A stretch of DNA of 64,000 nt from Muribaculaceae bacterium (GTDB taxonomy: Bacteria > Bacteroidota > Bacteroidia > Bacteroidales > Muribaculaceae): the NCBI GenBank assembly GCA_017651515.1, contig JAGCCU010000079.1, positions 1-64,000 of the forward strand, given 5' to 3'. Shown here piece by piece: positions 53,623-61,899 of this stretch; the first letter of the stretch is position 1; each line of letters opens with the position of its first letter. Made by a program: the position numbers and the translations under genes. The notes beneath the pieces are model-generated. The model was not told the origin of the DNA. It saw only the letters and a program-made list of their open reading frames with translations, and ran no database searches.

Positions 53623-55017
53623 TTAGTCCTTGTTGCTAACTTTAGGATCGTCCCAATCGGCTCCTGCATCACCCTTGTGTCCGGTAAGCTCGATAAGGAA
53701 GTTCTTAGCTGCAAAGAATGGCTTCAGCTCTACCTGGATGTTGATGTCCTTGGTCTTCGGATCTTGTTCAAGAGCTTTCAGATTATAGTTCTCGATAAGT
53801 TTACCTGGTCCCTTGTAGTCACTTAGGAAGTCATGTATAGCTTCTTGCAGTTCGGCACGAACTTGTGAGTTCCAGTTAATGAATGCCTCATCGTTGAAGA
53901 AATTCTGGAACACTTTTCCTATCCAGTCAAATACTCGCACAATGGGATACTCCTGCAAACCGAGCGTAGCTCCGTTGTACAGTGAACGGTTGCTGAATGC
54001 CATTGTACGGCCATCTTCTTCGACCATAGGAACTACACCCAAGTCGATGAGTGCAGCTATTTCGCCCTTGCGCAAGTCCATACGAGCACCCTTCACGTTG
54101 TCAAGCGTGCCATACTTCTTTCCAGCAGCACCTTGTGCGATAACGATGTCATCGGTGTTTGTCATGCGCCCAGCGAGAGCAGCCGAACCTGGCAAATACA
54201 GGTCGTCATCTTCATCAGCGAGTTCCGAGCGCTTGCGACCCAACAGGTAGTTGCATGTCATCACCACATTGGCCATATAAGCATCCTGGCTCTGCAGATT
54301 GGCGTCATCAAGTTCTTCCTTAAGCATCTCAAAATTCAAGCTGTCGCGGAAGTCAGTTACCATAATCACCTTGTTGCGGTAAGCACTCTGTCCCCACATG
54401 CGCAGCGTTGAGGCATCGCCAAGATATCCTGGCATCACCATAAGGCTGTAGTTGTTCTTCAAACTCAACCTATCGTAGTAGCGTTCCAACTCATCACGAA
54501 TAGCCTTGGTATCGTCTGAATCGTGGTCGCCAAGATCTTCCTTGCTAACGTTCATAAGAGTGAGGCAGTCAACCTTTCCTTGTCCTGCATTGGCAAAGAA
54601 CGAATCCAGTGAGCGATAGGTTACTTCCAGTGCTTTCACCTCCTCGTGCAGGTTGAACAGGTTGTTCTTCATGTTTTCTTCGGCTTTGCTGCGCTCAAGA
54701 GAACATTTCTCGATAATCTGTTGCGGGTCGGTGCCGCCCTCTTCAAGGATTTGTATCCACATTTCTAACTCATTACGCAATTTGCGACGTGAGTCAGCAT
54801 AGGTCTGTTCATTCAGGAAAATATTCTTCTGGGCTTTACGACGGGGATCCATGTTCTCTACACCCTTAATCAAGCCTTTTACCAGTTGAAAACCTCCTTG
54901 TTTATTCAGTCCGGCCAAACTATCTTGAAGTAATCCGGCTGGATTCTCGATTTTTACCCTTTCACGGAGTTCAGTTGCTTCGCCTTGGGTCTGTTTTTGC
55001 ATTTCTTCTGCTGCCAT
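53623..55017 (-). CDS. tssC: T6SS sheath subunit TssC (Bacteroidetes type)
   Basis: The 464-residue protein fits the Bacteroidetes large sheath subunit (DUF5458 type). Features are a helical N-terminal part, the central RSLDSFFANAG and LMVMPGYLGDASTLRMWGQS segments, and a C-terminal KPFFAAKNFLIELTG. TssC with TssB forms the contractile sheath that TssH disassembles. It follows TssB by 53 bases. Confidence 0.86.
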   Translation of the reverse strand: MAAEEMQKQTQGEATELRERVKIENPAGLLQDSLAGLNKQGGFQLVKGLIKGVENMDPRRKAQKNIFLNEQTYADSRRKLRNELEMWIQILEEGGTDPQQIIEKCSLERSKAEENMKNNLFNLHEEVKALEVTYRSLDSFFANAGQGKVDCLTLMNVSKEDLGDHDSDDTKAIRDELERYYDRLSLKNNYSLMVMPGYLGDASTLRMWGQSAYRNKVIMVTDFRDSLNFEMLKEELDDANLQSQDAYMANVVMTCNYLLGRKRSELADEDDDLYLPGSAALAGRMTNTDDIVIAQGAAGKKYGTLDNVKGARMDLRKGEIAALIDLGVVPMVEEDGRTMAFSNRSLYNGATLGLQEYPIVRVFDWIGKVFQNFFNDEAFINWNSQVRAELQEAIHDFLSDYKGPGKLIENYNLKALEQDPKTKDINIQVELKPFFAAKNFLIELTGHKGDAGADWDDPKVSNKD

Positions 55018-55070
55018 ATTTGTTTTCAGTTTTTGGTTATTAATGTAACAAAATTGTGCATGAAACTGAT

Positions 55071-55526
55071 TTAATCAGCATCCTCAAGTTCGGCGAGCAA
55101 TGCCTTGAGAGCATTGGCGAGGTTACCACGTGCGGCGGCATCCTTTAGCGTGTTACGCAATGCCTTGTTCTTCTCCAGCTGTCGAATCACAGCGTTGTAG
55201 GCATCAATCTTTGCCTGTTCGCCACTAAGCAGCCCACTCTGCGCAATGAGAGCATCATCGTCAAAGTCTTTCACGCTGCGGAACTCGAAGTCCTCATACA
55301 CGGTGCCGCCGTCCTCCGACTCCATTGCAACACCATCTTTCTTGGGTTGGAAGTGTTCAAATACTTCTTTCATACTTTTGGCTTTGAAGCCTTCACGCTC
55401 CTCATCGGTTGTGGGAGCTTCATCGGTGAACTGGTCTACATACAAAGTCCGGTTCTGTGGAAACTCGATGATGCCATCCTGTGCATTAGCATCGAGAACC
55501 TTGGTAATTACAGTTTTTCTTGCCAT
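55071..55526 (-). CDS. tssB: T6SS sheath subunit TssB
   Basis: The 151-residue protein matches the small sheath subunit: an early basic strand (VITKVLDA), MKEVFEHFQPKKDG and the family core FRSVKDFDDDALIAQ followed by two helices (AVIRQLEKNKALRNTLKDA). It is encoded between tssH and tssC, the usual pairing. It is cytoplasmic. Confidence 0.85.
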   Translation of the reverse strand: MARKTVITKVLDANAQDGIIEFPQNRTLYVDQFTDEAPTTDEEREGFKAKSMKEVFEHFQPKKDGVAMESEDGGTVYEDFEFRSVKDFDDDALIAQSGLLSGEQAKIDAYNAVIRQLEKNKALRNTLKDAAARGNLANALKALLAELEDAD

Positions 55527-55579
55527 AATTGTTTTGGTTTATTTGGTTATTATATAGTTATTTCAATCAAAATTTTCTA

Positions 55580-57844
55580 TCATTCAGGTGTATCAATGTC
55601 CCAAGTGATGGCATTCTGTGCCTCATCGAAGCGCATGGTAACAGTATCACCTGGAGCTATATCGCCCGAAATAATCAGTTTTGACAACGGACGTCGGATT
55701 TCTTTGCGAATGATGCCCAAAATGGGGCGAGCACCATAATGTGCATTGAATCCCACGCGTGTCACGTACTGACGTGCAGTATCGTCAATTACAAGACTTA
55801 TATTCTGCTCGTTCAGCGTCTTCAAAAGGTTTTTGATATGGATGTCGAAGATACGGTCGATCATCTCGGTGGTTATTGGCGAGAACGGTACAATCTCAGT
55901 GAGGCGAGCCAAAAACTCTGGACGGAACTGTCCCTGCATCACTTCCAACATCTGGTCATGAGTTGGCACATGATTCTCTTCAAACGACTTGAAAATATAG
56001 TCGCTGCCGATGTTACTAGTGAATATGATCAATGCATTGGAAAAGTCTCCCACACGTCCCAAACGGTCATGCAGCTTGCCTTCGTCAAGAATCTGTAGGA
56101 ACAAGTCAAATACCGAGCGATGTGCTTTCTCAATCTCGTCAAAGAGCACAACGCTATATGGGTGCTGACGAATCTGGTTCACCAGCAAACCACCTTCTTC
56201 ATAGCCCACATATCCCGGAGGAGCACCGTAGAGCAGCGCCACCGAGTGTTCTTCCTTATACTCGCTCATGTCGAAGCGCAAAATGCTCGATTCATCGTTG
56301 AACAGGAATTCTGCCAGCGACTTCGCCAGCTCAGTCTTACCAGTACCTGTAGGACCAAGGAAGAAGAACGAGCCCATAGGCTGACCTTTCTTGTTCAATC
56401 CTGAACGTGACTCATAGATAGCATCCAGGATGCTCTTGATAGCATGGTTCTGTCCCACCACGCGACGGTGGAGGATTTCCTCGGCTCCAGTGAGACGCTC
56501 ACGTTCCTCGCTCTGGATATTGCCCATAGGGATTCCAGTCATCTTGGCAACCACATCGCGTACGGCATCTTTTTCCATACGTTCAACAATGGTGCCACCA
56601 CCTTCAAGTGATGCCAACTCATTGCTCACCTTCACTGAAGCCATAGCGCGGTCGAGCAAATCAAGAGCCGAGGAGGGCAAATGACGTTCAGGCAAGTAGC
56701 GCTTGGCAAGTCGGACTATTTCGGCTGGCACATCTTCGTTGATGGGCAGATGGTGGAAATTCTCATAGTCTTCACATTTGCTTTTGAGAATGTCAATGGC
56801 AAGTTCTTCGCCAGGCTCTTCAAGAGATATTTTCTCAAAATAGGCAGTAAGTTCTTTGTCTTTCTCAATGTCCTTGGTATAACCATCCACTGTCGAGGTC
56901 ACAAGTACTTGCAACCCGTTTTGTTGAAGCAAGCGCTTAATGCCAGGCAATATGCCACCCAGCAATGACTGCTTGTCTTCCACGCGATGGAAGTTTTCTA
57001 TTACCAATAGCGGTTGGCTCAGGTTCGACAGGGATTCTGTGACTTGCTTGAATCTGTCTTCAATCTCACCCTTATAGCTGACTCCTTGACTGAGCATAAT
57101 CAAATCCAGTTCATAAGGCTGCAGCGCTTCAAGCGAAGCTGGTACTTGTTTTGCGCCGATACGGCGTGTGAGTTCGCCAATCAGACTTGTCTTACCCACA
57201 CCAGTCTCTCCCACGATAAGCACATTAGCACGATCCTTGCGTGCCAGCACCTCAATGATAGCACGTATTTTCTCATCAAAGCCAATCATTGCGTCTTTAG
57301 GCGCATCGGCCAATAATGGAATACAGATACCCTGAATGCCATCGCCTACCGTAGTTGCAGAAGAAGGAGCGCCAGACACGCTGGATGATGGCGTAGGCAT
57401 CTTTGCTCCATCGCCCAAGGTAGACAGCACCTTGTCAGGTTGCAAAGGCATCGTCTTGAGCTGTTCGTAGGAGAAACCAACGCCAGGTGTCAACAGTGAA
57501 GCAAGCACACAAATGATGCTGGGTTCTCCAAGCCCAAGTTTCTCACCAAGGTTCATTGCCTCTTTAACTACGTTCTGTGTGTCGTGAGACAATTCTACAC
57601 CTTTCATTGGATAAGGCGAACGGGGACATTGCTGAATACGCATGTCGGCCCAGTCAACCATGTAATAATAGTCTTCGTTGAGTGTGTCCTCAATGAAGTT
57701 GTAAAGACCTGCGTTCTTGTGAAGCAGGGCACGCAATAGGTGTGCCGGCTCAATGGACGGGCACTTGTTGTCGTTGGCAAATGATTGCGCAATATGCAGC
57801 ACGCCCGCAGGCAGCTGCTGAAGGTAATCAAGATACTTGCTCAT
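55580..57844 (-). CDS. tssH: TssH/ClpV-like AAA+ ATPase with degenerate first ATPase domain
   Basis: The 754-residue protein has a ClpN-type N-domain (1-145), AAA+ domain 1 (185-400) and AAA+ domain 2 (460-690). Walker A is intact in both (GETGVGKT near 212, GPTGTGKT near 497). In domain 1 the Walker B segment reads LLVIENFH, in place of hydrophobic-hydrophobic-DE, and the usual Arg-Arg-Phe finger region reads TAYF. The second domain keeps VVLFDEIEKAH. The ClpB-type coiled middle domain is absent. ClpV recycles contracted TssBC sheath. It follows the NusG-like gene by 35 bases. Confidence 0.88.
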   Translation of the reverse strand: MSKYLDYLQQLPAGVLHIAQSFANDNKCPSIEPAHLLRALLHKNAGLYNFIEDTLNEDYYYMVDWADMRIQQCPRSPYPMKGVELSHDTQNVVKEAMNLGEKLGLGEPSIICVLASLLTPGVGFSYEQLKTMPLQPDKVLSTLGDGAKMPTPSSSVSGAPSSATTVGDGIQGICIPLLADAPKDAMIGFDEKIRAIIEVLARKDRANVLIVGETGVGKTSLIGELTRRIGAKQVPASLEALQPYELDLIMLSQGVSYKGEIEDRFKQVTESLSNLSQPLLVIENFHRVEDKQSLLGGILPGIKRLLQQNGLQVLVTSTVDGYTKDIEKDKELTAYFEKISLEEPGEELAIDILKSKCEDYENFHHLPINEDVPAEIVRLAKRYLPERHLPSSALDLLDRAMASVKVSNELASLEGGGTIVERMEKDAVRDVVAKMTGIPMGNIQSEERERLTGAEEILHRRVVGQNHAIKSILDAIYESRSGLNKKGQPMGSFFFLGPTGTGKTELAKSLAEFLFNDESSILRFDMSEYKEEHSVALLYGAPPGYVGYEEGGLLVNQIRQHPYSVVLFDEIEKAHRSVFDLFLQILDEGKLHDRLGRVGDFSNALIIFTSNIGSDYIFKSFEENHVPTHDQMLEVMQGQFRPEFLARLTEIVPFSPITTEMIDRIFDIHIKNLLKTLNEQNISLVIDDTARQYVTRVGFNAHYGARPILGIIRKEIRRPLSKLIISGDIAPGDTVTMRFDEAQNAITWDIDTPE

Positions 57845-57879
57845 ATAAGTTATGGTTTTTCGGTTGTCTGTTTTCTAAT

Positions 57880-58569
57880 CTAACGATTCGCATCTTGTCT
57901 CTCAACTGGTTCCAGAAATGCAGTTGGTATATATGCAGTTGTCACAAGCCCGATGCCTGTTAGTTCAATTACTACACGTTGCTGACCTGCAACACGTGCC
58001 ACACGGCCTTCCACTCCACGGAACAAGCCATCGGCAACACGCACTGAGTCACCGTTGCGGTAATGGCATCTCTCTGGTGTCACTAGCAATAAGTGTTCGT
58101 TATGCGAACAAGTAGCAAGGATGAAATTCTCCATTTCACGTTCAGGAATCACCAACGGAGGGTTAAAACCATCAGCGTTACAATCCAAACGGTTGTAATA
58201 GAATTCAAGAAAAGACAGTTCGGGAGTATGCCGCACCAATTGTTTTGCCTGATTGTCAGTTGCATAAGCAAACACCATGTTTGGAATCAGCGACTTCAGA
58301 ATCAGTCGAGTCTTATTACCAATCCGACGTTTCACATAACGCTTGGCAATGTAGCTATATACACCATGATTCAGAAGACACTTCGATGCAATATCCTCAC
58401 GGCCATAGGTAGCTCGTAAGGCAAACCATTTTTTGTCAGTGTCGTGGACATACCTCACGGACACCCCTTTAGAGTCAAAAACTTCGGGGAGGGCATTGAA
58501 TGAATATTCATCAATGCAAGGAGGCATAATGTCGCCTCTTTGGTGTTCCACATTAGACAATGTGTACAT
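57880..58569 (-). CDS. NusG/UpxY-like operon antiterminator
   Basis: The 229-residue protein has a NusG N-terminal domain (about 45-150; KWFALRATYGREDIASKCLL, KSLIPNMVFAY) and a C-terminal KOW-like domain (about 172-220; NGDSVRVADGLFRGVEGRVARV). This matches the UpxY paralogs that let RNA polymerase read through long capsule operons in Bacteroides. I start at the ATG at 58569; a TTG at 58620 is unlikely. As the first gene of a T6SS operon of about 33 kb it probably promotes full-length transcription of that operon; this role is inferred by analogy. Confidence 0.82.
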   Translation of the reverse strand: MYTLSNVEHQRGDIMPPCIDEYSFNALPEVFDSKGVSVRYVHDTDKKWFALRATYGREDIASKCLLNHGVYSYIAKRYVKRRIGNKTRLILKSLIPNMVFAYATDNQAKQLVRHTPELSFLEFYYNRLDCNADGFNPPLVIPEREMENFILATCSHNEHLLLVTPERCHYRNGDSVRVADGLFRGVEGRVARVAGQQRVVIELTGIGLVTTAYIPTAFLEPVERQDANR

Positions 58570-58670
58570 ATCGGACCTTTTTGTAATTAATCGGTTCGAT
58601 GATAGGTGGCTTGCTGACAAATAACCGTTTCAAAATCGGAAACCGCCAAGAAGAGCCATTAAAATTACCT

Positions 58671-58703
58671 CAAAGGTACAAATAGTTTGCGACTAACTGC
58701 AAA
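58671..58703 (-). promoter_or_regulatory. Promoter of the T6SS operon
   Basis: On the minus strand TTTG (58703-58700), a 21-base spacer and TACCTTTG (58678-58671) match the Bacteroidetes consensus. The expected start of transcription leaves a leader of about 95 bases before the NusG-like ATG. Confidence 0.7.
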
Positions 58704-58953
58704 TAATTTCAAAAATTATTCTGATTATATGTTGTTATTTTACATTTTTTTACAAAGTTTACTTTATAAAGTCTTTATTTTTACTTTTAATTAACGTATT
58801 AATAAGTAATATAATTAATTCTATTAAACAAAACTCAAATCTTTTGTAATTAATAATACAAATCATTCATTAGAATCTCGCATAAACTAAAGTGTCTAAC
58901 AAAGTTGCTATTCATACGTGAAGGCAGGTCACAACTTAACAAAAGCAAAAAAT
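58704..58953. other. AT-rich divergent intergenic region
   Basis: This is the bulk of a 435-base gap between divergent promoters, very A+T rich and without any coding pattern. An imperfect palindrome TTTGTA-n8-TACAAA lies at 58843-58862. The 13-mer ttttgtaattaat occurs at 58842-58854 and again at 58579-58591 in the leader of the NusG-like gene. Either could be an operator, but there is no further support. Confidence 0.4.
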
Positions 58954-58986
58954 TTTGCTATTGTATTTGGTTTACACTAATTTTGC
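58954..58986 (+). promoter_or_regulatory. Promoter of the slyD / GH25 operon
   Basis: TTTG at 58954-58957, a 20-base spacer and TAATTTTGC at 58978-58986 lie 19 bases before the ATG at 59005. Confidence 0.75.
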
Positions 58987-59004
58987 AAAAAATTTTATTT
59001 TAAC

Positions 59005-59568
59005 ATGGGAAAAGTAGAATTAGGAAAATACGTAGAATTAGCTTACGAAATCTTTGTTGTAAACGATAACGATCAGACTTCAGTCTATAAATTCACAGAT
59101 GAACACCCCGACCGATTTGTCTTTGGGCAAGACCTGGGCATGATTGAAGCCTTCGTAAACCATATCGGCGCACTGTCTATGGGCGACACCTTCGACTTTA
59201 CACTAGCACCGGAAGAGGCATTTGGAGAACGCAATCCCGAGATGGTGATGAGTATTCCCCGCTCCACATTCGAAATCGATGGCGAGTTCGACAACGAACG
59301 TGTGTTTGTAGGCTCTATGGTACCAATGCAGACCAGCGAGGGTTATCGCATTGATGGACTGGTGAAAGCCATTGATGAAGACAACGTCACTCTAGACTTC
59401 AACCACCAGCTCGCTGGCGAAAGCGTACGCTATGTAGGCAAGGTACTGCTTGTGCGTGATGCCACCCCCGAGGAACTTGCTCCAAAACACCACTGCGGAG
59501 GCGGATGTGACTGTGGACATGACCACAGCCACGGTTGCGACTGCGACAGTTGCGGCGGATGCAACTAA
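59005..59568 (+). CDS. slyD: SlyD-type FKBP peptidyl-prolyl isomerase
   Basis: The 187-residue protein has the split FKBP fold of SlyD with an insert domain (residues 65-120, PEEAFGERNPEMVMSIPRS) and a His/Cys-rich metal-binding tail at about 162-187 (HHCGGGCDCGHDHSHGCDCD). SlyD catalyses prolyl isomerisation and can bind nickel. No signal peptide is visible, so it is cytoplasmic. It is first in a four-gene run with three GH25 lysozyme genes, with gaps of 27 and 18 bases and one overlap. The reason for the linkage is not evident. Confidence 0.9.
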   Translation: MGKVELGKYVELAYEIFVVNDNDQTSVYKFTDEHPDRFVFGQDLGMIEAFVNHIGALSMGDTFDFTLAPEEAFGERNPEMVMSIPRSTFEIDGEFDNERVFVGSMVPMQTSEGYRIDGLVKAIDEDNVTLDFNHQLAGESVRYVGKVLLVRDATPEELAPKHHCGGGCDCGHDHSHGCDCDSCGGCN

Positions 59569-59595
59569 TCCACTCCATTACCACTATACCACACA

Positions 59596-60864
59596 ATGAA
59601 AGCACCGCTCACATTGAGATTACTGCGACTTCTACTATTGCTGACTATCAGCAACATGGCACTTTTAGCTCACTCAGAAGAGATTGAGATAGAAGTGGCT
59701 ACACCCGTTGTAGATGGCATCGACGTGAGCGATCACCAGAAAGTAATCGACTGGGATGCAGTAGCAAGGGACAAGCGCATCAAGTTTGTCTATATCAAGG
59801 CCACCGAAGGCGCAACGTATCAATCGAGCCACTATAGGTCGAACCTAGCCAACGCCAAGCGCGTAGGAATAAAAGTGGGCAGCTACCACTTCCTGCGCAC
59901 CGGCTCGCGAATACGAGACCAGTTTGCCAATTTCACACGTGTGGTAAAAAAGAACGAGCAGGACATCCTGCCACTTATAGACATCGAAGTACGCCAAGGC
60001 TGGACCAACCAACAGGTGCGTGACAGCGTCAAGCTGTTTGCCGACTTGGTGGAGGAATACTACGGCTGCCGGCCAATGATCTACACCAGCTCACACTTCT
60101 ACAACCACATACTTGGACGCGCCTTTGCCGATTATCCACTGTTCATAGCCCGATACGCCAACAATGCCCCATCGCTCGATAGCGGGCAGTGGATTCTGTG
60201 GCAATACAGCGAGAAAGGCAGAGTAAACGGCATCGGTCCTAACGTGGATTTGTCGTGCTTCAATAAAGGACGTGGCATCCAGGATATCCTGATGAAAGAA
60301 GGCCGAATGGGTTCGCGACGACGCAGCAACTCTGATGCCGTCGACCAGAAAGACAAGCCTGGCAGCGTGAAGGTAAAAGAGGCTCCTACAATGTCTAAAA
60401 AGCAAGAAAAAGAGCTCAAGAAACAACAGGAGAAAGAACGCAAGGCAAAAGAACGTGCCGAAAAATTGAAACGAGAGGAGGAATCCAAACAGGCCGAGAA
60501 ACAGCGCAAGGCTGAAGAACAGGCGCGCAAGAAAGCTATGCAGGAAGCCAAGGAAAAACAACGCAAGGCTGAAGAACTGAAGAAGAAGCAGGAAAAGGAA
60601 GAAAAGGCCCGACAGGAAAGACTTAAAAAGCAACAAGAGGAAGAAGCTCGTAAGGCAGCACAAAAACAGCGGCAAGAAGGCGTTCAACAACGACTCAAGC
60701 AGCAACAGGCCGAACAGCAGCAAGCCAAGCAGGAACAGCGCAATAAACTGCAACAGCAAAAGCAGAATGCAAATCAGGCTCGACAGGGACAGACCTCGAC
60801 AAACGATGTTCGTCAGAGTACCCGTACGCGTAAAACCAACAAAAGCTCGGCCGACAACGATTAA
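59596..60864 (+). CDS. GH25 lysozyme with long charged coiled-coil tail
   Basis: The 422-residue protein has a signal peptide (to NMALLAHS), a GH25 domain (residues 35-225; GIDVSDHQ, FVYIKATEGA, catalytic Asp-x-Glu in LIDIEV) and a tail of about 165 residues of Lys/Glu/Gln/Arg (260-422) that should form a long helix or coiled coil. GH25 enzymes cut the MurNAc-GlcNAc bond. The tail is unusual for lysozymes. It is first of three tandem GH25 genes and probably acts in the periplasm or outside the cell. Confidence 0.85.
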   Translation: MKAPLTLRLLRLLLLLTISNMALLAHSEEIEIEVATPVVDGIDVSDHQKVIDWDAVARDKRIKFVYIKATEGATYQSSHYRSNLANAKRVGIKVGSYHFLRTGSRIRDQFANFTRVVKKNEQDILPLIDIEVRQGWTNQQVRDSVKLFADLVEEYYGCRPMIYTSSHFYNHILGRAFADYPLFIARYANNAPSLDSGQWILWQYSEKGRVNGIGPNVDLSCFNKGRGIQDILMKEGRMGSRRRSNSDAVDQKDKPGSVKVKEAPTMSKKQEKELKKQQEKERKAKERAEKLKREEESKQAEKQRKAEEQARKKAMQEAKEKQRKAEELKKKQEKEEKARQERLKKQQEEEARKAAQKQRQEGVQQRLKQQQAEQQQAKQEQRNKLQQQKQNANQARQGQTSTNDVRQSTRTRKTNKSSADND

Positions 60865-60882
60865 TCACACCCTGTGTCAATA

Positions 60883-61899
60883 ATGCCACGACGATTACTC
60901 ACATACGTACTTCTGATGGCAATTCTGCTGCCAATGCAGGCAAAGCAGAAAGACTCTAAGGAACAGTTTCATGGTATAGATGTGAGTTGGTACCAGAAAA
61001 AAATCAACTGGGACGTCACAGCACAGGACAAGCGCATCACGTTTGCATTCATCAAGGCCACCGAAGGCGGACGCATCCAAGATGCCAACTACCGCTACAA
61101 CATTGAGAACGCACGGCGAAAGGGCATAAAGGTGGGCAGCTACCATTTCCTGCGCCCCGAGACACCTGCCAAGCAGCAGTTTGAGAACTTTGTAGCACGT
61201 GTGAAGAAAAACGAGCAGGACCTTATTCCCGTAATCGACATTGAAGACGTGCCTGAAATGGGCGTACTATGGAAGCCTCAACAAGCCAAAGACTTCCTGA
61301 AGGAAATGCTCGACCTTGTGGAAAAGCATTTTGGCTGCAAGCCTATGATATACACCAGCAACAAGTTCTTCACCGACTATCTGGGAAGAGCCTTTGCCAA
61401 CTATCCTCTGTTCATTGCCCGTTACGGCAACGTGGAGCCTGAACCTCTCAACGGCACTTCATGGACGCTGTGGCAGTTCACCAAGTCCGGCCGCGTCGAC
61501 GGCATCGACCACGTCGTGGATCTGTCGCGCTTCAACAAGGGGCGGTCACTCGCAAGCATTGCTTTCCCAAAGGCAAAGCCAAAAGGCGAACCGAAGTCTC
61601 ACAAGGATAAAAAGAAACACCACAAAGATGCAAAGCACGAGCAAAAACATAAAGGCTCAGCAAAACACAAAGGTGCTAAAAAAGGCGATTCCAAGAAAGA
61701 CACAGCTGGTGATAACCACAATAAAAAAGATAAAAAGAGCGTTAAGAAAAAGATCTCTTCTGAAACAAGAAAAGACAATGCCGCAAAAGGCAAGTCCAAG
61801 AAGGACAAGATTGTAAAAGACGAAAGTCCAGCTAAAAAATCCAAGAAACAATCATTGAATCGCGCAAAAAAACGTGAACAAAAAAAGAAGAACAAATAA
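60883..61899 (+). CDS. GH25 lysozyme with Lys-rich tail
   Basis: This is the second of three tandem GH25 proteins (338 residues). It has a signal peptide (to LPMQAKQ), a GH25 domain (20-225; GIDVSWYQ, FAFIKATEGG, VIDIED) and a very basic, low-complexity tail (about 230-338, rich in Lys, His and Ser). The basic tail would favour contact with anionic wall or nucleic acid. I start at the ATG at 60883; a GTG nine bases upstream is possible. It ends 26 bases inside the next gene. Confidence 0.85.
   Translation: MPRRLLTYVLLMAILLPMQAKQKDSKEQFHGIDVSWYQKKINWDVTAQDKRITFAFIKATEGGRIQDANYRYNIENARRKGIKVGSYHFLRPETPAKQQFENFVARVKKNEQDLIPVIDIEDVPEMGVLWKPQQAKDFLKEMLDLVEKHFGCKPMIYTSNKFFTDYLGRAFANYPLFIARYGNVEPEPLNGTSWTLWQFTKSGRVDGIDHVVDLSRFNKGRSLASIAFPKAKPKGEPKSHKDKKKHHKDAKHEQKHKGSAKHKGAKKGDSKKDTAGDNHNKKDKKSVKKKISSETRKDNAAKGKSKKDKIVKDESPAKKSKKQSLNRAKKREQKKKNK

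Larger units (their letters stand above)
25688..58703 (-). other. T6SS / ubiquitin-like operon (27 genes)
   Basis: All genes between 58569 and 25688 lie on the minus strand with overlaps or gaps of at most about 106 bases. I saw no internal strong hairpin and no convincing internal promoter. One promoter lies upstream at 58671-58703 and one terminator downstream at 25596-25624. Order: NusG-like, TssH, TssB, TssC, Hcp, Hcp, VgrG, DUF4280 tip, pre-toxin-like protein, DUF2931, secreted protein, ubiquitin-like, E2-like, CxxC-repeat protein, secreted/TM protein, JAMM membrane protein, RING/FHA membrane protein, E1-like, TssG?, TssK, TssE, TssF, PG-binding-like protein, GH73/LysM, PP2C, WG-like protein, Ser/Thr kinase. 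A single transcript is an inference. Confidence 0.75.

Noticed and set aside
25688..58703. Extracellular contractile (tailocin/PVC-like) system in place of a T6SS
   Set aside because: TssK, TssF, TssE, VgrG, Hcp and ClpV-type proteins with envelope proteins indicate a membrane-anchored T6SS; no tape-measure or tail-fibre gene was seen.
60091..60759. Minus-strand open frame of 222 codons opposite the first GH25 gene
   Set aside because: It is the Leu/Phe-rich complement of the Lys/Glu/Gln coiled-coil tail and has no start context or family.
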